From an uncultured Clostridia bacterium (GTDB lineage Bacteria; Bacillota; Clostridia; Oscillospirales; Oscillospiraceae): a stretch of 50,483 nt of DNA. The DNA is taken from assembly GCA_946407675.1 (NCBI GenBank), contig CAMJPK010000003.1, positions 1 through 50,483 of the forward strand, given 5' to 3'. Below, piece after piece: positions 36,125-43,875 of this stretch. Under the pieces are notes generated by a model. The model made no database searches, was not told the origin of the DNA, and worked only from the letters and a program-made list of their open reading frames with translations. A program made the position numbers and the translations under genes. Numbering within the stretch: the first letter of the stretch is position 1; each line of letters opens with the position of its first letter.

Positions 36125-36913
36125 TCTGTACATCCAGATCACGTCGCGCACGACGGCGGTGGTGATGGCGCTCTTTTCATTGGCCTCAGCGGCCTCCTTG
36201 AAGATGTAGGAGGAGTCCATGCCGTTGAAGTTGGCGTTGCTGGTGATGACGGCGTAGGTCGCGGCTTCGTCCAGCGGCGCGCCGTTGACCTCCGTAACGG
36301 CGACGCGGCCGAGGGAGGCGGCTTTGAACCAGTTCTTGCCGTAGGCCTCACCCTTGTCATAAGGCTTTGCGAGGTCAACGGTGTACTTCAGCCCGGCGGC
36401 CTGCATGAAGCTGGCGCAGGCGGCGGCGCTTCCCTCGCTGTAGGGCAGCCCCTGGGAGGCGGCCTCCAGCGCTTCGCGCAGCTGCGCGCCGGTCATGTAG
36501 ACGACGGCGACCTTGTTGGGATAGGGCAGCACCTCGGCCAGCTGCACCGCGCCGAACTTGCCCACGGCAACGTCGGAGCGGAGATTGCCGCCGTTCCAGA
36601 GGGCGACGATGTGGTCGGCGTCGACCGCGACGGCGCTGTTGCCGGCGGTCACGTCGTCCTCTTCAAAGAACTCGTTGATCTTGCCCGAGACGGCAAACCA
36701 GCGCAGGGCGTCCGTCCACAGATCGCCGAGGTTGGTCTCGCGCTTCCGGGCGGCGTCGTCCGCACCGTAGAGAACGGCCTCGGAATACGCCTCCAGCGAA
36801 TCGTCCAGCTCGACCTCGTTGCCGTGCGCGTCGATGATCGTCGTCGCGAAGCCGGGCACCGCCAGCGCCAAAAGCAGCGTGAGCGCCAGCATGATACTGA
36901 GCAGTTTTTTCAT
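36122..36913 (-). pseudogene. Secreted 5'-nucleotidase C-terminal-domain protein, probably C-terminally truncated at the IS junction
   Basis: MKKLLSIMLALTLLLALAVPGFA signal; NLGDLWTDALRW...VVALWNGGNLRSDVAVGKFGAVQLAEVLPYPNKVAVVYMTGAQLREALE; stop codon overlaps the IS fragment. Confidence 0.7.
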
Positions 36914-36959
36914 ATGGTTTCCTCCTTATTTCTCGGCTTGTGCCGGTATTTCCTTTGCA

Positions 36960-37541
36960 TCAAATCCGCCTTGTGCCGGCCACCTGATACATGCGCTCGT
37001 CGGAGATCGCAACGTCCACGTCGAACCACGGGGCAAACAGCGCGGCCAGCGTGCGCTCGTCCGGCAGCTCGATGGACACCCGGCTTGCTGCGCCGGAATG
37101 ATGGTGGGCCAGCATGGCGCGGCTCATGCCGTGGGCGACGGAAAGCCGCCCGCCGGGCTTCGTCAGCTCGGCCAGGCGCGCGATCAGGCGCTTCGGCTCG
37201 GAGAAGTGCGGGAAGGCGTTGTAGACCATGACCAGATCATAGCGCCGGGAGAAGGGATGAGTCTCCACATCGCCGCAGATGACCGTCGCATCCGGGAATT
37301 TCGCCCCGGCGCGCTTCGCCATTTCGGGGGAGATGTCGATCCCGGTCACGGAAGCGACGTTTCGCGCAAAGTAATCCGGGAACAGCACGCCGGTCCCGCA
37401 GGCCACGTCCAGCACATCGATTCCGGTGCGCGCCTGCGCGTTGTCCAGTATGGCGCAGATCGCATCTTCGTTTCGGATCATCTCATCGTCCCATGTCTGG
37501 GCGCAGCGGTCGAAAAAAGCAATGATATCTTTCTGCTCCAC
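36960..37541 (-). CDS. Class I SAM-dependent methyltransferase
   Basis: VLDVACGTGVLFPDYFARNVASVTGIDISPEMAKRAGAKFP...VMVYNAFPHFSEPKRLIARLAELTKPGGRLSVAHGMSR. Confidence 0.92.
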   Translation of the reverse strand: MEQKDIIAFFDRCAQTWDDEMIRNEDAICAILDNAQARTGIDVLDVACGTGVLFPDYFARNVASVTGIDISPEMAKRAGAKFPDATVICGDVETHPFSRRYDLVMVYNAFPHFSEPKRLIARLAELTKPGGRLSVAHGMSRAMLAHHHSGAASRVSIELPDERTLAALFAPWFDVDVAISDERMYQVAGTRRI

Positions 37542-37617
37542 GGCTTACCTCCTGTGTCATACGCATACTGCATTTGATGTTGACTAAAATGTAGCACGAG
37601 AATTCGAACATATTATG

Positions 37618-37679
37618 CCCCCCGGGGGGTTATTCTTTCAAAAAAGATGCGGATTTTGTACTTTTTATCCCCCGGGGGA
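37618..37679. promoter_or_regulatory. Two C-tract/G-tract palindromes; candidate metalloregulator operators
   Basis: CCCCCCGGGGGG (37618-37629) and TCCCCCGGGGGA (37668-37679) in the divergent intergenic region. Confidence 0.55.
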
Positions 37680-37779
37680 GCTTGTAAAGAAATCACAGTC
37701 TGTGCTATGTAAAGAAGCATACAGGCGCCGTTTCGTCCATATTCAGCGGCGCGATCACAATCGAAGGGAGACAATCCAA

Positions 37780-38202
37780 ATGGCATGTTTTCTGGTTGGC
37801 GCCGCAGAGGCCATTGTCGTAACGGTGGCGTCCAAGGCGATCAAGGCGAGCGAGAGCAAAAAGGAGCTCGCCGTCCGCTCCAAGGGCGGTGAAAAGGCCG
37901 TCGATGCGCTGCGGGAAAAGCAGGGTATTCCCTGGAGCCGCAAGCTGATGTGGCTGGCTTATCTTCTGTGGGGCGGCGCGTTCCTCCTGGCGTATGAGCA
38001 CGTCTGGCACGGCGAGGTCGTTCCCTGGTTCCCGTTCCTGACGGCGATGAACGATCCCGGCGACACGGCTGAGATGCTCCATGAGATGAGCACGGTCGGC
38101 GTGACCATGGCGGTGATCGTCACCGTGGTATGGGCGCTGCTTTGCGTTGCGGCAGATCTGATCCTGAAGCGCCGCGCGAACAGCCCGCTGGAAAACGCGT
38201 AA
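37780..38202 (+). CDS. Uncharacterised membrane protein
   Basis: MACFLVGAAEAIVVTVASKAIKASESKKEL...LMWLAYLLWGGAFLLAYEHVWHG; RBS gaaggga. Confidence 0.8.
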   Translation: MACFLVGAAEAIVVTVASKAIKASESKKELAVRSKGGEKAVDALREKQGIPWSRKLMWLAYLLWGGAFLLAYEHVWHGEVVPWFPFLTAMNDPGDTAEMLHEMSTVGVTMAVIVTVVWALLCVAADLILKRRANSPLENA

Positions 38203-38214
38203 GGAGGGATCGGT

Positions 38215-38523
38215 ATGACGCTGCTTGTTACGGTTTTCGCCGCAATCATCTGCACGATCCTCTGGTATAAGCGCAAGAACGACGAGATGCGCCTCGGCAC
38301 GCTCTGTTTCCTGTTCTGGGGCGCCTCGCTGATGTGGCTCGGCGACGCGATCTTTGAATATGCCGAGCTGCATGAGGAATTCTTTACGCCCGCGCCCGCC
38401 GACATGCTGAACGATCTCTATCTTGGTCTGTCGGTCGTCGCGTTGGCGATGATCCTCTGGCTCATCATTCTGCTGATCAAGGACCCGAAGGGCGCTGTCC
38501 GCAGGGCGCTGCAGAAGAAATAA
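38215..38523 (+). CDS. Uncharacterised small membrane protein
   Basis: MTLLVTVFAAIICTILWYKRKNDEMRLGTLCFLFWGASLMWLGDAIFEYAELHEEFF; 12 nt after preceding CDS. Confidence 0.8.
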   Translation: MTLLVTVFAAIICTILWYKRKNDEMRLGTLCFLFWGASLMWLGDAIFEYAELHEEFFTPAPADMLNDLYLGLSVVALAMILWLIILLIKDPKGAVRRALQKK

Positions 38524-38772
38524 GCTTGATGTTTCCTTTCTGTTTTCGGGGCCGCGTCATTTCTGGCGCGGTCCCATTTTTTCATGAAAAGGCCGCAGCC
38601 CCCTGCAAAGCACAGGGGGCTGCGTTGAGGGGAATACTGGGAAACACTGATTGATTTGATTGCATTCCATCGGCGCCTGACCGGGGCGGCCGATGCGGAG
38701 CGCTGCGTTGACCGGACGCGGCAACTCCTTCAAGCAGGCGTATCATAACCCGAAAGCGCAAACCGGCGCAAG

Positions 38773-38856
38773 CTCCTCCGGGGGATATTATTGAACTTTT
38801 TTTGAAAAAAAGCAGGCAATAAAAGCGAAAACGCAATGAAATAACCCCCTGGGGGG
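38773..38856. promoter_or_regulatory. C-tract/G-tract palindromes upstream of the His-rich gene
   Basis: CCCCCTGGGGGG (38845-38856) plus weaker CTCCTCCGGGGGA (38773-38785). Confidence 0.5.
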
Positions 38857-38931
38857 CTTGTTTCACAAAGTGCCGAAAGATAAGATGGCAGAAGAAACCG
38901 CACGGAATACCGCCGCAAGGAGGAAATCGAT

Positions 38932-39309
38932 ATGCACGAGCATGAGAACCATATCCATGAAGAGGGACTGATCCACGAGCACACCCATACCCACACCTAC
39001 GAGCACAGCCATCCCCACACCCACGAGCATGACCATGAACACGACCACGATCATACGCATCCCCACACGCACAGCCACGGGGAGGAACCGGCGCTGGACG
39101 GTTCCCTGACGCAGACTGTGGCGCTGCTGCGCTATATGCTGGAGCACAACCGTTCCCACGCCGAGGAAGTGAAGGCGCTGATCCCCAAGCTGACGGAGCA
39201 GGGCCTCGCGGATGCGGCGATGATGCTGGATTCCGGCGTTTCCAGCTATCACGACGGAAATGAGTGGCTGGCCGCGGCGCTGAAGAAGCTGGAGGAGCAC
39301 GGCGCCTGA
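38932..39309 (+). CDS. Histidine-rich, probable metal-binding protein
   Basis: MHEHENHIHEEGLIHEHTHTHTYEHSHPHTHEHDHEHDHDHTHPHTHSHGEEP. Confidence 0.85.
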   Translation: MHEHENHIHEEGLIHEHTHTHTYEHSHPHTHEHDHEHDHDHTHPHTHSHGEEPALDGSLTQTVALLRYMLEHNRSHAEEVKALIPKLTEQGLADAAMMLDSGVSSYHDGNEWLAAALKKLEEHGA

Positions 39310-39331
39310 AACGGCGGAAAGGGCTTGACCG

Positions 39332-39826
39332 ATGAGCGTGATTGAAAACCCCTGGAAAAACTTTGACGACTTTGACCCCGCCTCTTTTGCCGGCAAGGAC
39401 AGCGAGCCGCCGCAGTGGCCGATCAAGCTGTGGAAATCGCCGGTGACGTCGCCGTATTTTCACAAGGCGCATCTGCTGCTCGCGGCGGACTGCAGCGCGT
39501 TTTCCTACGTGAAATTCCACGCCGCATACGCGGCGGGAAAGGTGCCGCTGATCTGCTGTCCGGCGACGGACTTTGACATCACCAGCCGCCTTGCGGACAT
39601 TCTCCGGCACAACGACGTGCGAAGCGTCACGGTGGTGCAGATGGAAGCGCCCTGCTGCAAGGACTTGAAGGAATATGTCCGGCAGGCGGTGGTACACAGC
39701 CATCTGCCGGTGCCGGTTCAGCTTGCCACGGTGTTCACCCCCGGCGAGGATCTGGAGGAGGACGAGGAATTCACCGCGCGGGCGACGGTCCGCCTGCGGC
39801 GGGAAAAGGGCGAAGATGGTGAGTAA
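39332..39826 (+). CDS. Cysteine-cluster protein, paralogous to the C-terminal half of the 11678-12388 product
   Basis: HLLLAADCSAFSYVKFHAAYAAGKVPLICCPATD...ADILRHNDVRSVTVVQMEAPCCKDL vs KLLIAADCTAYAYANLHEDFMRGKTTVIGCPKLD...TAILRDNDVRSVTIVRMEVPCCGGL. Confidence 0.8.
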   Translation: MSVIENPWKNFDDFDPASFAGKDSEPPQWPIKLWKSPVTSPYFHKAHLLLAADCSAFSYVKFHAAYAAGKVPLICCPATDFDITSRLADILRHNDVRSVTVVQMEAPCCKDLKEYVRQAVVHSHLPVPVQLATVFTPGEDLEEDEEFTARATVRLRREKGEDGE

Positions 39827-41417
39827 CAGCATACCGAAAACAGAAGAAACCGCTTCCGAGGTCCTGAAGGGGCTCCAGTCCTATTGGACGGATCGCTCTC
39901 CCAGCTATTCCACATCGAACATCGAGGAGATGAACAACTGGAAGCGCAAGGCGTGGACAGAGCTAATCGCGCAATACGCCCCGGAAGGGCAGCGCCTGCG
40001 CGTCCTTGACGTGGGGACGGGGCCGGGCTTTTTCGCCATGGCGCTGTCGCTGGTCGGACACGACGTTACGGCGGTCGATGTGACGGAGCAAATGCTGGCC
40101 CACGCGAGGGAAAACGCCGCGGCCTACGGCGCGGAGGTCAAATTTGTCCTCCACCGCGGGGAAACGCTCCCGTTTGACGACGCTTCCTTTGACCTGATCG
40201 TCAACCGGAACGTCATATGGAACCTGGAGTTCCCGGAGGAAGCTCTGCGAGAGTGGAAGCGGGTCCTGCGCCCCGACGGGCGCATGGTGTATTTTGACGC
40301 CAACTGGTATCTGTATCTCTACGACGAGGTTCTGCGGGAACAGTACACCGCATACCGTAAGGAATTTGAAAAGCAGTACCCGGATTATACCGGCGACGGG
40401 AAAATCAGCGCGGAGCGCCTGCGGGATCTGGAACTGCTCGCATACGATCTGCCGCTCTCACGGGAAAACAGGCCGGCCTGGGACCGCAAAACGCTTGCCG
40501 CGCTGGATCTGCGGATCGTTCAGGTCATCGAGGACGTCGGTCCGCTTGTACAGGACGAGGCGGAGCGGGCGCGGGGAAAGCTGACGCCGCTGTTCATGGT
40601 TTGCGCGGAGAAGCCGGAGGAATGCGAGGAGAGAAGCCTCATGACAAGAGACCAGGCGTCCATCAACGCGCACTGGACGAAGGGCTCGGACAACTATGAT
40701 AAAATCATCCATGACGAGCTCGCCAGCTTCCGCGTGGCGGGCTGGCAGGAGCTGATCGCGGCGCAGACGGGAAACCGGCAGGGGCTGGACGTTCTGGACT
40801 GCGGCTGCGGCCCGGCGTTCTTCACGATCATCCTGTCGAAAGCGGGTTATCGCGTCACCGGGATCGACGCCGCGGCGGGGATGCTGGTGAAGGCGCGGAA
40901 GAACATAGCAGAGTACCATACGGAGGCGACGATCCTCGAGATGGACTGCCACGCGCTGTCGTTCCCGGAAAACACATTCGACCTCGTGGTCAGCCGGAAC
41001 GTGACGCACACCCTGCGCGACCATGTGCGGGCATATTCCGAATGGCTGCGCGTTTTGAAGCCGGGCGGCACGCTGCTGATCTTTGACGCTAACTGGCACC
41101 TGCCGCTGGCGTCCGATGCAATGTTCCGCGAATCGGCGGAGCGGGAAAGGAAATGCATCGAGCTTTACGGCTCGGATTTCAGCGGGAACACCATCTTTGA
41201 CGACAACGCGGAGTTTGCCGAGGGAAAGCGTTCCCCGCATCCGCTGGGCGACCTGATGCGCCCGGACTGGGACTGCGGCATTCTGCGCGCCGTCGGCTTC
41301 TCGGACATTTCCTATGACCGGGATATCACGGGCCCGCTCTGGGATGACAAGGAAAAGCTGGTCTACGGCAATACACCGATGTTCATGCTGCGGGCGAACA
41401 AGCCAATTAACGCATGA
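39816..41417 (+). CDS. Tandem double-domain SAM-dependent methyltransferase
   Basis: Two complete motif sets: RVLDVGTGPGFFAMALSLVGHDVTAVDVTEQML...FDANWYLYLYD and DVLDCGCGPAFFTIILSKAGYRVTGIDAAAGML...FDANWHLPLAS. Confidence 0.88.
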   Translation: MVSNSIPKTEETASEVLKGLQSYWTDRSPSYSTSNIEEMNNWKRKAWTELIAQYAPEGQRLRVLDVGTGPGFFAMALSLVGHDVTAVDVTEQMLAHARENAAAYGAEVKFVLHRGETLPFDDASFDLIVNRNVIWNLEFPEEALREWKRVLRPDGRMVYFDANWYLYLYDEVLREQYTAYRKEFEKQYPDYTGDGKISAERLRDLELLAYDLPLSRENRPAWDRKTLAALDLRIVQVIEDVGPLVQDEAERARGKLTPLFMVCAEKPEECEERSLMTRDQASINAHWTKGSDNYDKIIHDELASFRVAGWQELIAAQTGNRQGLDVLDCGCGPAFFTIILSKAGYRVTGIDAAAGMLVKARKNIAEYHTEATILEMDCHALSFPENTFDLVVSRNVTHTLRDHVRAYSEWLRVLKPGGTLLIFDANWHLPLASDAMFRESAERERKCIELYGSDFSGNTIFDDNAEFAEGKRSPHPLGDLMRPDWDCGILRAVGFSDISYDRDITGPLWDDKEKLVYGNTPMFMLRANKPINA

Positions 41418-41512
41418 ACCGCGCCCCGCCGTTAGATACACACAAACCCTATGAAGTGAATAAGAAACCTGACGGCGCACACTCCAACCCCGGAGCGTGC
41501 GCCGTCGTCCTC

Positions 41513-42673
41513 TCATATCTTCTCTCTGCGCATACTGATCTGATCATACCGCTTTTTCAGCTCTGCCGCCTTGATCCTCCCGTTGATCGCGTCGTCCCGC
41601 AGATCCTGCACCTGCCGCATCCAGCGGTTCCATTCATCCGTCGAAAGCGTCCCCCGGTGCTTCTGCCCTTTTAAGCGATTGGTCACACGCCGGTATTCCA
41701 CGCGGATGTCCTCGGTGCCGTTCAGACGAACCTCTCTGCGGTGCGCGCCGACCTGCCGGCAGGTCTTGTTCGGCTCGCCCGGCGCGGGGTTCTCGCAGTA
41801 GCGCGTATCGTATCCGCTCTCCAGCAGAAACCACCTCCCGCAGTGCGCGCAGCGCCGCGGCAGGTGACCGGCGGCAAGGCCCCGCATCAAATCCAGAGAA
41901 AGAAAAGCGCCGACGTCCTCAAAGAACACTTCCTCCGCCAGAAGGTAAGCGCCTTTCTCTTTCGGATGGGGTACAGTGCGATACGTAATCTCCACCGGAA
42001 AATGTGCTGGGAAAAAACGGCGGTCCAGTTCCTGCCGGTAGTCCTGCCGGCGCAGCTCAAACGCGCCTCCCGTGAGCTCCTCATCGTCCAGCGCGTCAGA
42101 GGCGAGGATGTGCTCAAACTGAACATGGGTAAAGTAAGTAGAAAGGCACTTTGCGTAACCAGCGGCGGAGCGGTCTTCAACCTCAGAAAAGTAATTCTCC
42201 AAAAGCAGCGCGGCTCTTTCCCGAAACGCACGGAGCGAAGGAACAAGGTTCCGCAGCTTCCTTTGCCACGCCAAAAGCTGTGTGTGTTCCTCCAACCCCT
42301 CCGTCCGCATCCGCTCGCGGACCTCCGGGTATCGCCGGAGGATCAAAACGCTCGGCGTGTGTTTCGTTTCCAGCTCAGCGTAGACCGGGAGCTTCGAGAG
42401 CAGAGAGAAAAAAGCATCCATCGCCTGATTCGTAAATCCCGCCTGCGACGGATCATAGTCGCCGGAGAGATAGGCGGCGATCTCACGCTGCAGCTCTGCG
42501 CTCCGGTGATCGACCTCTTCCAAAACCTGCTCGTCCAGATTCAGCACATCCACAGTCGCGGCGCCCAGCGGGAGCGTGCGCTTCGGAAAGAGCACATTCC
42601 CGCCGCCGAATAGCGCGCGGAACCCGTCAACAAAGTCGTATGCGTGGTACATCGTTCTTCCTCCCGGCATCAC
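41513..42673 (-). CDS. Uncharacterised mobile-element-associated protein with Cys zinc-binding motif (DUF6076-like)
   Basis: RRCAHCGRWFLLESGYDTRYCENPAPGEPNKTCRQVGAHRR. Confidence 0.7.
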   Translation of the reverse strand: MMPGGRTMYHAYDFVDGFRALFGGGNVLFPKRTLPLGAATVDVLNLDEQVLEEVDHRSAELQREIAAYLSGDYDPSQAGFTNQAMDAFFSLLSKLPVYAELETKHTPSVLILRRYPEVRERMRTEGLEEHTQLLAWQRKLRNLVPSLRAFRERAALLLENYFSEVEDRSAAGYAKCLSTYFTHVQFEHILASDALDDEELTGGAFELRRQDYRQELDRRFFPAHFPVEITYRTVPHPKEKGAYLLAEEVFFEDVGAFLSLDLMRGLAAGHLPRRCAHCGRWFLLESGYDTRYCENPAPGEPNKTCRQVGAHRREVRLNGTEDIRVEYRRVTNRLKGQKHRGTLSTDEWNRWMRQVQDLRDDAINGRIKAAELKKRYDQISMRREKI

Positions 42674-42801
42674 GGATAGAGATTCCGTTTGTATCTGATC
42701 TGCGCTCCGCCTCTTGCAAAGCGTGAGCGCGTCTGTTACAGTCGCATCATAACCGACAAAAGAAATAATGTCAATCCGCTATTTAGAAAGGAGAAAAAGA
42801 A

Positions 42802-43152
42802 TTGAAACAACACGGAAGATTCTTTCAGGTGGACGAGCGTGTATTTGACTGCCGACTCAAGCCGATCGAATTCGCCGTCTACTGCTATCTCGTCTCCTGC
42901 GCCGGAAGCCGCGGAAGCTGTTATCCGGCGATGCGCACGATTGCAAAAAAGTGCTCGTGCTCTGAGAGTGCGGCGCGCAGCGCGATCAAAACACTCACCG
43001 CGCTGGGGCTCATCAGCAAGGAATACGGTTACCGGGAAAACCGCTACGGCATCCGGCAGCAGACCAGCAATCTCTATCACATCAAGTCGATCCCACTGTA
43101 CTACGAGAAAGGGGAGCCGAGATATGACTGGGACAGGGAACTGCCGTTTTGA
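42802..43152 (+). CDS. Helix-turn-helix (replication initiator-like) protein of the mobile element
   Basis: FDCRLKPIEFAVYCYLVSCAGSRGSCYPAMRTIAKKCSCSESAARSAIKTLTALGLISKEYGYREN; TTG start. Confidence 0.8.
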   Translation: MKQHGRFFQVDERVFDCRLKPIEFAVYCYLVSCAGSRGSCYPAMRTIAKKCSCSESAARSAIKTLTALGLISKEYGYRENRYGIRQQTSNLYHIKSIPLYYEKGEPRYDWDRELPF

Positions 43153-43279
43153 GAGCCTGTGCGCCCTTGTGCGCGGCGGTCGGAGCAGTGGCAGCACGCC
43201 GGCCCCTCCGAGGCATTTCGACGGGGAATCAGCGGTTTTTGAGGCGATTTCCACGGAGAAAACGCAAAGCAGGATAAAG

Positions 43280-43333
43280 AACCGGCGTCGTGCCCGCGCC
43301 GGTTCACCGGACTTCTGCCCGCAGTGCGGGCAG
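43280..43333. repeat. Two adjacent hairpins upstream of mobilization genes; candidate oriT region
   Basis: AACCGGCG...CGCCGGTT (43280-43304) and CTGCCCGCA-G-TGCGGGCAG (43315-43333). Confidence 0.4.
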
Positions 43334-43455
43334 TCTGGACGCTTCAGCCCTGGGGTCAAAGCCGGAGAAGAAAAGAGCGCCTGCGGTCACAGCGTCGTGT
43401 GTTCCGCAGAAAAGCAGAAGAATCCGTGGGGTCTGCTCCCCAGAAAGGAAACACA

Positions 43456-43875
43456 ATGAGTGAGAAAACAAAATTCGCCCTCTATCTGTCGTCAGAAAGA
43501 AAGGCGGAGCTGGAACGGCGGTATCCGGAGGACGGCAGCCATAGCCAGACGGAATTCGTCGACCATGCCCTGGCGTTTTATCTGGATTATCTCAGCGCGA
43601 AGAACGCCGGCGCCTTCCTCCCGAAAGCGGTCAGCGCGGTGATCGAAGGGCGGCTCGGTCAGTTTGAGGAGCACATGGCTTCCCTGCTGTACAAGCTCTG
43701 CGTGGAGTTGGACATCGTCTCCACGCTCAATGCCAGCGCCTATGAGATCGACGACGACACGCTCCGCCGACTGCGCGCGGACAGCGTTCGGAACGTGAAG
43801 CAGACCAACGGGCGCATTTCCTTCGAGCAGCACGCCCGGTCTTCGATGGAAGGTGAAGCCGGATGGCGCGGCTGA
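43456..43875 (+). CDS. Putative relaxosome accessory protein
   Basis: MSEKTKFALYLSSERKAELERRYPEDGSHSQTEFVDHALAFYLDYLS (RHH-like N-terminus); overlaps the start of the relaxase gene. Confidence 0.65.
   Translation: MSEKTKFALYLSSERKAELERRYPEDGSHSQTEFVDHALAFYLDYLSAKNAGAFLPKAVSAVIEGRLGQFEEHMASLLYKLCVELDIVSTLNASAYEIDDDTLRRLRADSVRNVKQTNGRISFEQHARSSMEGEAGWRG

Noticed and set aside
37618-37679. C/G palindromes as assembly or cloning (SmaI) artefacts
   Set aside because: Three separate sites with differing flanks and centre bases, positioned in promoters; retained as candidate operators.
38932-39080. CAC/CAT-rich repeats considered as a CRISPR or microsatellite
   Set aside because: In-frame coding for a histidine-rich protein with RBS; no spacer/repeat periodicity.
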